Assembly: GCF_022344005.1 (NCBI RefSeq)
Contig: NZ_CP092190.1
Coordinates: 1,937,001-2,001,000 of the forward strand
Reading direction: 5' to 3'
DNA from: Deinococcus sp. KNUC1210
GTDB taxonomy: Bacteria > Deinococcota > Deinococci > Deinococcales > Deinococcaceae
Length of the DNA: 64,000 nt
The notes beneath the pieces were generated by a model that was not told where the DNA came from, made no database searches, and was given only the letters and a program-made list of their open reading frames with translations. This document shows positions 32,013 through 41,852 of the stretch, piece after piece (the first letter of the stretch is position 1; every line of letters starts with the position of its first letter). Both the position numbers and the translations under genes were made by a program.

Positions 32013-33263
32013 GCGCTTCTTCGTCGTTTTCGCTCTCGCTGTCCACGTCCATCAGGGCTGCAACCACGCTGTTCAGCCGCCACCAGCCCTGAGGTGTGGC
32101 CCGCAGATACTCGCCGCTGTACTCCAGCAGTCCCCGCCCGACCTGATCTTCGATGACCGCGCCGTAATGGGTCGGCACGTCCAGCCCGCTACGCCGCGAC
32201 ACGGTGGGAAGATGTACCCCCTCGCGCAGCCGCAGCCCCATGAAAAAGCTGTCGGTTGCCACGTCGCCGGCAGACAGCAGCTCTGGCTTGCCCTGCGCCC
32301 CGGTAAGCCATTCGTGCAGGTGGGGATTGGTACGCCGGAAGGGGAGAGTTTGCCCTCTGTCTTGCGACGTTGGCGCGTCTCTGTACTGGGTTGGCAGGTC
32401 GTCGGGGGCGGCCCCTCCTCTTTCTTGCTTCGTCAGTGCGTCTCTGTACTGGGTTGGCGGATAAAACCCCGCTCCCCCGGCCCCAGCCCCAGGAAATACT
32501 CCCCTGTCCAGTACGCCCGGTTGTGGCGGCTGTGTGCTGCTGGCGTGCGGGCATAGTTGCTGATCTCGTAGCGCTCGAAGCCTGCAGCGGTCAGCAGCGT
32601 TTCGGTCTGCTCGAAGCCCCGCCGCTCGTCGTCCTCGTCTACTTCTATGCCCCGGCGGGCAAACGGGGTGCCGGGTTCGATGGTGAGGGTGTAGGCGCTG
32701 ACGTGCTCCACGCCCAGCGCCACCAGTCCCTCGATATCGCTCTTCAGCGGCTGCCCCGCCACGGCCGTGATCAGGTCGCCGCTGACCCGGAAGCCCGCTG
32801 CCAGCAGTTCTGTCACGGCGTCGCGGGCGACCTGTGCCGTGTGCTGCCGCCCCAGAAAGCGCAGCGTGGCATCATCCAGGCTCTGGATGCCCACCGAGGC
32901 GCGGTCGAATCCCAGTTCGCGCCAGAGTGCCGCCCGCGCCGGGCTGACGGTGCCCGGATTGACTTCCAGCGTATTTTCTACGCTTCCCCAGCCCAGATGC
33001 GCCCGCAGCGATGCCACCAGCGCCTTCATCTCGTCGTCGCGCAGAAACGAAGGCGTGCCGCCGCCCAGATACAGCGTTTCGAGCTGCACGTCGTAGCGCT
33101 GGCCCAGTTCGCGGGCCTCCTCGTCCAGTCGCGTGAGGTAGCGAGCCACCTGATCGCCGCGCCTCTCCAGCACGTGAAAATCGCAGTAGGGGCAGATGCT
33201 CGGGCAGAACGGCACATGAATATACGCATGACGGATGACGGGAGAGGGCGGGCGGGCGTTCAC
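32002..33263 (-). pseudogene. hemW: Radical SAM heme chaperone HemW (HemN-like), frameshifted as sequenced
   Basis: GTG 33263 (TAGACT 6 bases upstream) starts [20 protein letters not shown]. The SAM cluster motif is [10 protein letters not shown], followed by [19 protein letters not shown] and [13 protein letters not shown]. The frame ends early at about 32436, while another frame, joined by one added base near the runs at 32463-32480, continues [13 protein letters not shown] to RRTNPHLHEWL, VATDSFFMGLRLREGVHL and the HemN C-terminal domain, stop at 32002. HemW inserts heme into respiratory proteins and is not a true coproporphyrinogen oxidase. The stretch between contains an extra in-frame 21-residue tandem repeat (32375-32458 DNA repeat). 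Confidence 0.85.
32375..32458. repeat. 21-bp direct repeat, 63-bp period, inside hemW
   Basis: GCGTCTCTGTACTGGGTTGGC occurs at 32375-32395 and 32438-32458, spacing 63 bases, a multiple of three. In the hemW frame the units read [21 protein letters not shown] and PTQYRDAPTSQDRGQTLPF, an insertion between the catalytic core and the C-terminal domain. Confidence 0.8.
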
Positions 33264-33269
33264 TGCGGG

Positions 33270-33275
33270 AGTCTA
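33270..33275 (-). promoter_or_regulatory. -10 box TAGACT for hemW
   Basis: Minus-strand TAGACT ends 6 bases before GTG 33263. Confidence 0.6.
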
Positions 33276-33477
33276 GAGCATTCGTCAGGAAAAGGGCGTG
33301 TTGTTCGCCTTTTTTCTGACCGAGTGGAGCGAGTGAATTGAGCGAGCAGGATGAAGGCTTCGGCAGTGCTATTCCGGCGAGGCCTTCTTTTGAAGCAGTG
33401 CTCAGCGGATAGCACCTTGAGAGAAGGTGGACCCTCCGGCTTTGGTCCGGCTTCTTCTGATCCTGATCTTCCCGCGC

Positions 33478-33483
33478 TACGCT
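33478..33483 (+). promoter_or_regulatory. -10 box TACGCT for the DUF2270 gene
   Basis: TACGCT ends 6 bases before ATG 33490. Confidence 0.5.
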
Positions 33484-33489
33484 GTGACC

Positions 33490-34122
33490 ATGCAGGGAGG
33501 CGCGGAATACACCACCAACACGGCGAACGCCCTGATTCATCTGTACCGCGCCGAGGTCGGCAAGATGACGGCGTATCGTCAGCGCCTTGACATGACGACC
33601 AACTGGTCGGTCGTCACGAGCGCGGGCCTGGCGAGTTTCGCGCTGGGTGACAACAACAACAGCCACGTGACCTTCCTGTTCGCCATGTTCATGAATTACT
33701 TTTTTCTGCATCTGGAGGCGCGGCGATTTCGCATCTTCGAGATCAGCCATCACCGTGTGCGTATCATGGAGCGCTTTTTCTTTCCGTCGGTGCTGAATGA
33801 GAAGGTCGATCCGAACTGGTATCTGCTGCTGCTGGCCGAGCTGGCCCGCCCGCGCAGCCCCATGACCCGTACCGACTCGATGGGCTGGCGGCTGCGGCGC
33901 AATTACCTGTGGATCTACGCGGTGATCCTGGTGGCATGGTTTGCCAAACTCGACATCGACCGCGCCAAAGACCAGCCGCTCACGCCACGCGATCTGGTCG
34001 ATATGGCGGTCATCGGGCGCGTTCCCGGCTGGCTGGTGGTGTCGCTGGTGGTGGTGTTCTATCTGTATCTGATCAGGCTGGCGATTCGCGCCACCCGCGA
34101 TTATCCGCTGGAAGAGGGCTGA
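33490..34122 (+). CDS. DUF2270 membrane protein
   Basis: 210 residues from ATG 33490. Features of DUF2270 (PF10028): [30 protein letters not shown], in part, then TM helices [13 protein letters not shown] and [20 protein letters not shown], a cytoplasmic loop with [10 protein letters not shown], and two C-terminal TM helices ([32 protein letters not shown]). Function unknown. The 3' end overlaps the convergent GNAT gene by 22 bases. Confidence 0.82.
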   Translation: MQGGAEYTTNTANALIHLYRAEVGKMTAYRQRLDMTTNWSVVTSAGLASFALGDNNNSHVTFLFAMFMNYFFLHLEARRFRIFEISHHRVRIMERFFFPSVLNEKVDPNWYLLLLAELARPRSPMTRTDSMGWRLRRNYLWIYAVILVAWFAKLDIDRAKDQPLTPRDLVDMAVIGRVPGWLVVSLVVVFYLYLIRLAIRATRDYPLEEG

Positions 34123-34892
34123 GTCTCGGCGCCTTCCAGCACATACCACGCCCGCTCGCCGTCACGTGCCAGCCCGGTCACGGCGTATCCCCGGCCCAGA
34201 TACTCGCCCAGAGCCGCCCGCAGCGCGAGCCGCCACTGCAATCTCAGGTCGTCCGGCAGATGTTCGGCGTCGGTGGGCACCTCGGCCAGCAGGCGCGGTT
34301 CGGCGCTGTCCAGTCTGGGTATGCCGGGGCCGCTCCTGCCCGCCGACAGCACCTCGGCCCCCTGGGGCAGCGGGGCGGGGCGTTCCTGGCTCGGCGCGGT
34401 CAGATCCCATTCGATCATCAGGCGGTCTGCCGGAACAGGGTTGCCGGGGCCGAAGTCGTACCACGCCGGATGGTACGACACGGCCCGCGCTCCCAGTTTG
34501 CCCAGATTCAGCCGGGCATTCCGGGCGATCAGCGGATCGAAGGTCCAGGTCATGCGCGTCAGACCCTGCTGCACTGCTCGCTCGCGCTGCGCCAGCTTCA
34601 GCGCCACGGCTGCCCCGCTGCCGCGCCACTCCGGGGCCACCGCCAGCAGGTGCGAGTGGTGCCACAGTCGCTCGCCCTGCATGGCCGGAAAGCCGTAGGC
34701 CAGACCGAACGGCACGTCCGAATCCTCGGGGTATGCACCCAGCACCACACCGCCCGTTGCCGCACTGATGCGGAACATGCTGGAGGGCAGCACCTCGCGT
34801 TCGGGATAGCCCCAGGCGGCAATCTGCACGTCTTCCAGCGCGTGCATGTCGGGGGGGCTGGTCACGTCGCGGATCAGGAAGGGGCGGGCCAT
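34101..34892 (-). CDS. GNAT-superfamily acetyltransferase associated with N-acylamino acid racemase
   Basis: 263 residues. The GNAT core has [20 protein letters not shown] (motif A with acetyl-CoA loop RGSGAA) and a family-specific middle [20 protein letters not shown] with [15 protein letters not shown], as in COG3375. Starts 2 bases after the racemase stop, so the two form an operon. The pair acylates and racemises amino acids in related species, which suggests an N-acylamino acid salvage or dipeptide-related role (inference). Confidence 0.85.
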   Translation of the reverse strand: MARPFLIRDVTSPPDMHALEDVQIAAWGYPEREVLPSSMFRISAATGGVVLGAYPEDSDVPFGLAYGFPAMQGERLWHHSHLLAVAPEWRGSGAAVALKLAQRERAVQQGLTRMTWTFDPLIARNARLNLGKLGARAVSYHPAWYDFGPGNPVPADRLMIEWDLTAPSQERPAPLPQGAEVLSAGRSGPGIPRLDSAEPRLLAEVPTDAEHLPDDLRLQWRLALRAALGEYLGRGYAVTGLARDGERAWYVLEGAETQPSSSG

Positions 34893-34894
34893 GC

Positions 34895-36001
34895 TCAGCG
34901 AACTTCCCAGGTGGCTTCGGCGCTACGGGTCACGAAGTCGCGGTCGAGCGTGACCCCGATGCCCGCGCCGCTCGGCACCTTCTGATAGCCCCCTTCCATC
35001 TCCAGCGGTTCCTGAACGGTGTCGTGCGTCCAGTAGCGGCTGCTCGACGCGGTATCGCCGGGCTTGGAAAAGTTCAGCAGCGTGGACAGGTGGATGTTGT
35101 GTGCCCGCCCGATGCCGCTTTCCAGCATGCCGCCGCACCACACCGGCACGCCGAACGCCTGCGAGACATCGTGGACGCGCTGCGCCTCGGCATGCCCACC
35201 CACGCGCCCGACCTTGATATTGATGACCCGTCCGGCATCCAGCGCCAGGGCTTTGCGGGCGTCCTGGGCGCTGGTGATACTCTCGTCCAGGCACAGCGGC
35301 GTGCGGATGCGGGCCTGAAGCGCGGCGTGGTCGATCAGATCGTCGAAGGCCAGCGGCTGCTCGATGTAGTCCAGGCCGTACTCGTCGAGCGCCTGAAACA
35401 CGCGGGTCTGTTCCAGGGTATAGGCGCTGTTGGCGTCCACCGTCAGCCGGATCTCGGGGAAGGCTTCACGCACCGCCGCGACAGGCTGCACGTCCCAGCC
35501 GGGCTTGATCTTCAGTTTGATGCGGCGGTAGCCCTGCTCGACGTGCCTCGTCACCGAGTCCACCGTCGCCGCCGCGTCGGCCTGAATGCCCAGGCTGACA
35601 CCCACCGCCACTCTGTCGCGCACGCCGCCCAGCAGCTGCCACAGCGGCGCGTCCAGCGTTCTGGCCCACAGGTCCCAGGCGGCCATCTCCAGCATCGCCT
35701 TCGCCATGTTGTTGCCCCGGTAAGGTGTGAGCGTCTGTGCCAGCGCCTGCGGATTGGCAAAGCTCTTGCCCATCACCTGTGGCAGCAGCACCTCTCGCAG
35801 CAGCTGCAACGCACCTGCCAGCGTCTCCTCACGGAACATCGGCAGGGGTTCCATCACGCCCTCGCTCAGCCCTGCCTGCCCGTTGCCGTGCAGCACCAGA
35901 ATCGGCACCATCTTCTCGGTCTGCACACCGAAACTGGTCTCGAAGCGGAATTTCAGGGGCAGACGCACGAGGAACACCTCGGCACGGGTGATGGTCAGCA
36001 T
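34895..36001 (-). CDS. N-acylamino acid racemase / o-succinylbenzoate synthase (enolase superfamily)
   Basis: 368 residues. The MLE/OSBS-type catalytic set is complete: KxK in [14 protein letters not shown], metal ligands Asp in [11 protein letters not shown], Glu in [11 protein letters not shown] and Asp in CLDESITSA, and the second Lys in [11 protein letters not shown]. The sequence closely follows the Deinococcus radiodurans N-acylamino acid racemase. Without other men genes nearby, racemase activity with the downstream GNAT is favoured over menaquinone synthesis. ATG 36001. Confidence 0.92.
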   Translation of the reverse strand: MLTITRAEVFLVRLPLKFRFETSFGVQTEKMVPILVLHGNGQAGLSEGVMEPLPMFREETLAGALQLLREVLLPQVMGKSFANPQALAQTLTPYRGNNMAKAMLEMAAWDLWARTLDAPLWQLLGGVRDRVAVGVSLGIQADAAATVDSVTRHVEQGYRRIKLKIKPGWDVQPVAAVREAFPEIRLTVDANSAYTLEQTRVFQALDEYGLDYIEQPLAFDDLIDHAALQARIRTPLCLDESITSAQDARKALALDAGRVINIKVGRVGGHAEAQRVHDVSQAFGVPVWCGGMLESGIGRAHNIHLSTLLNFSKPGDTASSSRYWTHDTVQEPLEMEGGYQKVPSGAGIGVTLDRDFVTRSAEATWEVR

Positions 36002-36035
36002 GCAGGCAGAATAGCGGGCCAGAAGGTCGGCCCCT

Positions 36036-36662
36036 CTATTTGCACTTCAGCGCGAATTCCATAGCACTGACGGGCGCGAAAGGCAGACCATCCAGGCGGC
36101 CTCCTTTCACGGTGCTGTCTTCCGGGCGATACAGGATGCGCGTGACCGTGAAGCTGGGCGGCGTGTTCATGACGAAGTTGGCGGTCAGATTGGCACCGGG
36201 CGTGATGGTGCGGTTGGGCGAGTTGTCGTCGTCCCAGGTATCGAACTGCTTGACCTGCCCATCCGCGCTGGCAGCGAACATGTAATCGTAGTTCACGTCG
36301 GCGTCACTCGGCGGCAGCAGATTCTTCTGTGCGCCGTTGGCCACCTTGAAACTGACGACGTATTTGCCGTCCTTGAGGCCCGCCGACAGCAGCGTCAGCC
36401 GGGTCACGCCGTTGAAGAGCGGCTGGCCCAGACAGCCCTGAATGGACTTGATCGGCGCTGCGCCGCCCGACACCAGCGCTCCCGACTTCTGAAGATCGGT
36501 CATCGGAAGCTGAACGTACTGTTTGCCGCCTACCGTGACGACCGTGCCCTTGATCGGCGTGCCGTTGATGTACACGGTGGACGCCGTCTGAGCCAGGGCT
36601 GTCGTGAGTGCAGCGGCGGTCAGGGTGGTCAGCAGGGTGGGCATCAGGAATTTTCGGATCAC
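36036..36662 (-). CDS. Secreted protein with copper-amine-oxidase-N-like motif, function unknown
   Basis: 208 residues with a signal peptide ([21 protein letters not shown]). The first mature stretch, [20 protein letters not shown], resembles the stalk repeats of CuAO N-terminal domain proteins. The remainder is beta-rich with a Cys at each end (QGCLGQ and FALKCK). It lies 34 bases upstream of the racemase start on the same strand and may share its transcript. Function unknown. Confidence 0.72.
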   Translation of the reverse strand: MIRKFLMPTLLTTLTAAALTTALAQTASTVYINGTPIKGTVVTVGGKQYVQLPMTDLQKSGALVSGGAAPIKSIQGCLGQPLFNGVTRLTLLSAGLKDGKYVVSFKVANGAQKNLLPPSDADVNYDYMFAASADGQVKQFDTWDDDNSPNRTITPGANLTANFVMNTPPSFTVTRILYRPEDSTVKGGRLDGLPFAPVSAMEFALKCK

Positions 36663-36726
36663 GATGTCACTGTGCCCGAGTTGAGTCAGCCGAGATTTCA
36701 GCTTGTATGAAGCCGACTTTATCTAG

Positions 36727-37600
36727 AGGCTGGTTGAGACGCGATCCAAATGGGACATCAGGAATCTGATGGAAGCAAAATGATGGCATGGATCGCCGCG
36801 CCTATCCCAGCGACATTGATGACGACGCCTATGCGTTTCTGCTGCCGTACCTGGCCTTGACGCCCGAGGATGCCCCGCAGCGGAAATTTCCGCTGCGGGA
36901 AGTTTTGAATGCGGTGTTATGGATGAGCCGCACCGGCTCACAGTGGGCGTTTTTGCCCCATGACCTGCCACCGGCGGAGGTGGTGCGAAGTCAGGCCAAA
37001 CGGTGGTTCGAAGCGCACTGCTTCGAGAACGCCGTCCACGATCTGCGGCTGTTCAGCCGCGTGCAGCAGCAGCGCGGAGGGGAACCTTCCGCCATCATCA
37101 TCGACAGCCGCACGCTGCAAAGCACCCCGGAGAGCGGTCACCGTGCGGGGTTCGATGGTGCGAAGAAACGCAAGGGAACGAAGGTGCATGTGGTGGTCGA
37201 TACGTTGGGTCACCTCTTGACGTTGACGACTTCACCGGCCAACGAACAGGATCGTGCGCAGGTGGAGGCGCTGTGTCACAGCGCCCAGGAGGTCACCGGT
37301 GGGATGATCGAGGTGGCCTTCGCAGATCAGGGCTACACCGGGGAGCAGACACTGGAGAATGCTCGCAAGAGCAACATCGAGTTGATCGTGGTGAAGCGTC
37401 CGGACGCTTCACGGGGATTCGTGCTCCTCCCAAAGCGCTGGGTGGTGGAGCGCTCCCTGGGGTGGCTGGCTCGTTTTCGCCGACTCGGACGTGATCTGGA
37501 GCGGTTGTCCTCAACGCTCATTGGTTTTCACTTCGTAGCTGCCTGCGTTCTGCTCCTGAACAAATTGACACCCGTTCTTGGATAGCGTCTCAACCAACCT
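36727..37600 (+). mobile_element. IS5-family insertion sequence, complete
   Basis: 874 bases with imperfect terminal inverted repeats of 23 bases (21 matching): left 36727-36749 begins AGGCTGGTTGAGACGC, right (read inwards from 37600) begins AGGTTGGTTGAGACGC. Both ends are flanked by CTAG (36723-36726, 37601-37604), a 4-base target duplication of the YTAR type used by the IS5 group. One intact transposase gene fills it, so it may be active. The right copy of CTAG supplies the stop codon of the gene at 37601-38404. Confidence 0.93.
36788..37585 (+). CDS. IS5-family transposase
   Basis: 265 residues in a single frame. The N-terminal DUF4096-type region ([40 protein letters not shown]) precedes a DDE domain with Asp in [11 protein letters not shown], Asp in [12 protein letters not shown] and Glu in [17 protein letters not shown]. 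Catalyses cut-and-paste or copy movement of the element. No frameshift, unlike some IS427-group copies. Confidence 0.95.
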   Translation: MDRRAYPSDIDDDAYAFLLPYLALTPEDAPQRKFPLREVLNAVLWMSRTGSQWAFLPHDLPPAEVVRSQAKRWFEAHCFENAVHDLRLFSRVQQQRGGEPSAIIIDSRTLQSTPESGHRAGFDGAKKRKGTKVHVVVDTLGHLLTLTTSPANEQDRAQVEALCHSAQEVTGGMIEVAFADQGYTGEQTLENARKSNIELIVVKRPDASRGFVLLPKRWVVERSLGWLARFRRLGRDLERLSSTLIGFHFVAACVLLLNKLTPVLG

Positions 37601-38404
<804 letters not shown>

Positions 38405-38470
38405 GGCTGATTCGTATTGTGTCACCGGTGGATGAAGGTTACGTTCAGCGCCCGTCCTGAGTGCTCGGCA

Positions 38471-38887
38471 TCACTTCAGGTCGCCCGCATCCTGCGCGCC
38501 GAACGTTCCTTCCCAGGCGTTCAGCACCCGCCCGCTCTGCACCAGCAGCACAGCCGGATACTCGCTGACCTTCAGGGCGCGTGAGAAGGCCGTGGCTTCT
38601 TCGCCGCGCCAGGGGGTCAGGCCTGCCGGGGCTGGCGCTGCCTGATCTTCGGCATTCACGGCCCGGATCGGCAGCCCGGCTCCTTCCAGAACGCCCCACA
38701 GCGGCCCGATATCGCCGCAGTCGTGCGAGTACAGCACCACCAGTTCGCGCTCGCTGTCTGCCCACGGGTGAGGGGGAAGCACCTCGCCCAGCCGCACCCG
38801 TGCGCCCCCCATTCCCGATGCACCGAGCGCCAGCAGCAGCAGCGTCAGGGGAGCGGGCCGGATGGGCAGGCGAGACAGACGGGTCAT
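38471..38887 (-). CDS. Secreted thioredoxin-like protein lacking a CxxC motif
   Basis: 138 residues. Signal segment (LTLLLLALGASGMGGARV), then VVLYSHDCGDIGPLWGVLEG where thioredoxins have WCPPC: only the first Cys remains. Residues FSRALKVSEYPAVLLVQSG fit the cis-Pro region of the thioredoxin fold. With one Cys it cannot form the usual active-site disulfide, so a non-redox or mixed role is possible. Divergence makes the fold assignment tentative. Confidence 0.6.
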   Translation of the reverse strand: MTRLSRLPIRPAPLTLLLLALGASGMGGARVRLGEVLPPHPWADSERELVVLYSHDCGDIGPLWGVLEGAGLPIRAVNAEDQAAPAPAGLTPWRGEEATAFSRALKVSEYPAVLLVQSGRVLNAWEGTFGAQDAGDLK

Positions 38888-38928
38888 GGTCCCAGGGTAG
38901 GGGAAAGCATGAGGAAATGAGCAGGCGC

Positions 38929-41268
38929 TCAGTTTTTGGGAGCGTTCGGGATGCCGTCGGTGGTGCCGTTGCCTGTGCCCATCGCCTTCACGGTGGCAGG
39001 GTCGGCGGTCTGTTCCTTAAGAGGCTGCGGATTGGGGTCGGGGGCGAAGCTGGGCAGCTCCTGCAGACTGACGCGGCGCTGCACGATGCGCCCCGGCGGC
39101 GTGAACTCGGTGGCGAGTTTCTGCGTCTGGCTGTCGAGATTCACGACCACGCCGCTGGAATCGGCAGGGGGCAGCGTGGCCTCGCTGTATTGCGGCAGTT
39201 GCGGCGTGGGATCGGGCGTGACGTTGGCGGCATTCTGGAAGGCCGGATCGAGCAGCGCCACCTTGACCTTGGTATACGGCCCCGAGTCGGGGTGTGGCTC
39301 GAAGACGATGCCGGGCGGCTGGGCGAAGTCGCGCACCGGCTTTCCCTGAAGGAGCGGCACCATCATGTCGCGCCACACGGGCGGTGCCCAGACACCCGAA
39401 TAGATGTTGGTCGCCATGTTGCCGCCCTGTTGCTTGCCGATCCACACCGCTCCGACGTAATACGGATTGACGCCCACGAACCACAGGTCCTTGGGGCCGG
39501 TGCTGGTGCCGGTCTTGCCGCCCACCGACCAGCCGGGAATCCGCGCCGGTTCCGAAAATCCGCCCTGACGGGTACCCAGATCGTCCACCACGCCCTCGAT
39601 CATGTTCAGGCCCAGATATGCCACCTGCGGCGTCCAGATGCGGTGCGGCTGGGTGGTCTCGCGGTCGCTGTCGTACAGCAGTTCGCCACGTGCGGTCAGT
39701 ACCCGCGTCACGTAGCGCGGAGGGCGGTAGATGCCGCCGTTGGCAAAGGGGGCATAGGCCGCCGCCATCTTGACCGGGGTGGTTTCCACTGCGCCCAGCG
39801 CCGCTGCCAGCCCGGTGCCGTCGTTGGGCGGAATGTTCAGTTCCTTGAGCTTGTCGAAGAAGGTCGGCAGTCCGATCTTGTCGGCCAGCCGTACCGTCGG
39901 CAGGTTCAGCGAGCGGTCGAGCGCTTCACGCAGGCTCATGGCGCGGCCCGTCATCTCGCCCTCGAAGTCTTTGGGCTCGTATTTGCCGCCCTGACAGCTG
40001 GGGCACGGAAAGCTGATGGGCGTGTCGTCGTAGCGGTCGAGCTGGGTGATGCCCGTCGAAAGAGCGGTGGTGTACAGCAGCGGCTTGATGCTGGAGCCGA
40101 TCTGCCGCTGCCCCTGCGCGGCGTTGTTCCAGTCGGCAGGCGGCTTGCTGCCCACCAGTTTCTGGCCCACCATGCCCAGCACGTCGCCGGTATAGGGGTC
40201 GGAAATCACGGCGGCCAGCGTGGTGCCGGGCGGCACTTTGGCGCTGCGCGACGCGGCTTCGACCGCGCTCTGGGCCTTGGGGTCGAGAGTGGTATAGACC
40301 CTCAGACCGCCCGAGCCATAGATCTTGTCGCGTCCGAAGCGGGCAATCAGCTCCTGCTGCACCTGCTGCATGAAGTGGGGTGCGCGGCTGGTGGTCACGG
40401 CCCGCAGGTAGGTCTGCTTGCGGTCGATCAGCGTCGCCTTGACGATGCTGCCCGATTCGTCGTAGCGCACCTGCCAGCCGCGTGGCTGGAGTTTTTCACG
40501 CCAGGCGGCGTCGGCCTGCGCCTGCGTCACCCATTTGTCTTCGACCATCCGGCCCAGCAGCGCTTTCATCAGGGGGCGCTGACGGGTGTAGTTGGGGTAG
40601 TACAGTCCTGGCCCCGGAATCAGGGTGGTGAGGTAGGTGCTTTCGGCCAGATCGAGCTGCTTGGGCGTTTTTCCGAAATATGCCTGCGCCGCCGAATAGA
40701 TGCCGTACAGTTCCACCGGTCCACCGTCGCCCCAGTAGATGATGTTCAGGTAATCCTGCAAAATCTCCTGCTTGGTGAAGCTGCGCTCGACCTGCACCGA
40801 CAGCAGCCATTCCTTGACCTTGCGCTCGGCGGTGCGGGCATTCTGGTAGTCGGCCAGCAGGGTATTTTTGACGAGCTGATTGGTCAGGGTGCTGCCGCCC
40901 TGCACATTTTCGTTCTGCGAGAGGCGGCGAAACTGACGGGCGATCCCGTTGGGATCGAGCCCGTAGTGCTCGAAGAAATGCCGGTCCTCGTTCGAGATCA
41001 GCGCCGCCGTCATGTACGGGCTGATGTTGTCGAGCGAAACCAGTGTGCGGCTTACGCTCGTCTCTCCGATCTTGGGAGCCAGCGTACCCAGCGGGGTGCC
41101 GTCGCGGGCATACACCTGCGTGACCGAACCCAGGGTCAGCGAGTCGAGTGCCCGGTAATCCGGCAGATTCCGCGACCAGCGCAGGCCGAAGGTGGCGATC
41201 AGTGCCAGCGCCACAAAACACAGCGCCAGCAGCAGCGAGAAGAAGAAACGGAAGAATCGGCCTACCAT
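38929..41268 (-). CDS. Class A penicillin-binding protein (transglycosylase/transpeptidase)
   Basis: 779 residues. N-terminal TM anchor (FFFSLLLALCFVALALIATF). GT51 domain with catalytic Glu in ISNEDRHFFEHYGLD (about 94), then GGSTLTNQLVKNTLL. The transpeptidase domain has SxxK GSSIKPLLYTT (about 394), SxN-type SLNLPTVRL and KTG in SVGGKTGTSTGPKD (about 586). A Pro-rich C-terminal tail of about 110 residues ends NGTTDGIPNAPKN. It polymerises and cross-links peptidoglycan. GGAG 7 bases before ATG 41268 sets the start. The receiver-only regulator gene 61 bases upstream may share its transcript. Confidence 0.95.
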   Translation of the reverse strand: MVGRFFRFFFSLLLALCFVALALIATFGLRWSRNLPDYRALDSLTLGSVTQVYARDGTPLGTLAPKIGETSVSRTLVSLDNISPYMTAALISNEDRHFFEHYGLDPNGIARQFRRLSQNENVQGGSTLTNQLVKNTLLADYQNARTAERKVKEWLLSVQVERSFTKQEILQDYLNIIYWGDGGPVELYGIYSAAQAYFGKTPKQLDLAESTYLTTLIPGPGLYYPNYTRQRPLMKALLGRMVEDKWVTQAQADAAWREKLQPRGWQVRYDESGSIVKATLIDRKQTYLRAVTTSRAPHFMQQVQQELIARFGRDKIYGSGGLRVYTTLDPKAQSAVEAASRSAKVPPGTTLAAVISDPYTGDVLGMVGQKLVGSKPPADWNNAAQGQRQIGSSIKPLLYTTALSTGITQLDRYDDTPISFPCPSCQGGKYEPKDFEGEMTGRAMSLREALDRSLNLPTVRLADKIGLPTFFDKLKELNIPPNDGTGLAAALGAVETTPVKMAAAYAPFANGGIYRPPRYVTRVLTARGELLYDSDRETTQPHRIWTPQVAYLGLNMIEGVVDDLGTRQGGFSEPARIPGWSVGGKTGTSTGPKDLWFVGVNPYYVGAVWIGKQQGGNMATNIYSGVWAPPVWRDMMVPLLQGKPVRDFAQPPGIVFEPHPDSGPYTKVKVALLDPAFQNAANVTPDPTPQLPQYSEATLPPADSSGVVVNLDSQTQKLATEFTPPGRIVQRRVSLQELPSFAPDPNPQPLKEQTADPATVKAMGTGNGTTDGIPNAPKN

Positions 41269-41329
41269 CTGCGTACTCCCTGCGGCTGTTGCTCCCCCGT
41301 CACCGTGTTGCCGGTCACAGCGTTCCCGG

Positions 41330-41707
41330 TCAACGTTGCCTGGCTTCGATCAGTTGACTGATGCGCCCGCGCAGGTTCTTGCCCGACAGCGGCTTGTACA
41401 CGATGTCGTCTGCACCGACCAGCTTGGCATGATCGCGGGTCTGGTCGTCGTCGAAGCCCGTCAGCAACAGGACCGGTGAATTTCGCAGCCGCTTGATGCG
41501 TTTGACACGCGAGCAGATCTCGAAACCGTCCATATAGGGCATCTGCACATCGAGCAACATGGCGTCGGGGGTGTGGTCTTTGAGGTATTCCAGTGCGGTC
41601 TTCCCGTCTGGCACCGCGATGATGTCATGCCCATCCGCCGAGAGGATGACCTCCAGCATGGTTCGGATGGCAGGTTCGTCGTCGGCGACCAAGATGGTGT
41701 AGGCCAT
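41330..41707 (-). CDS. Single-domain response regulator (CheY-like)
   Basis: 125 residues, receiver only. Acidic pair in ILVADDEPAIRTML, phosphoacceptor Asp in AMLLDVQMPYMDGFE, Thr in LLLTGFDDDQTRDHAK and Lys in DIVYKPLSGKNLRG. No output domain, so it acts by protein contact or in a phosphorelay. TATCAT (minus, 41716-41721) lies 8 bases before ATG. No kinase is adjacent. Confidence 0.92.
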   Translation of the reverse strand: MAYTILVADDEPAIRTMLEVILSADGHDIIAVPDGKTALEYLKDHTPDAMLLDVQMPYMDGFEICSRVKRIKRLRNSPVLLLTGFDDDQTRDHAKLVGADDIVYKPLSGKNLRGRISQLIEARQR

Positions 41708-41715
41708 AGGCGTTC

Positions 41716-41721
41716 ATGATA
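41716..41721 (-). promoter_or_regulatory. -10 box TATCAT for the receiver gene
   Basis: Minus-strand TATCAT lies 8 bases before ATG 41707. Confidence 0.45.
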
Positions 41722-41852
41722 ATGCAGGACTGACCTGAGAAGGGTATGGGCTGCTCACTTCCACATACTGCGAATCGGTGCCGAAGAACCACGAGTCCAA
41801 CGAGGACCGCCCGTTGGGGATGAGCCGAGTGGCACTCAGGCTGCCACTCGGC

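Noticed and set aside
32189..32554. 121-codon minus-strand ORF within hemW
   Set aside because: Third frame of the hemW region; the real C-terminal half reads in another frame with HemN motifs.
38581..41361. 926-codon plus-strand ORF opposite the penicillin-binding protein
   Set aside because: Arg/Gly/His-rich antisense frame; the minus strand carries all PBP catalytic motifs.
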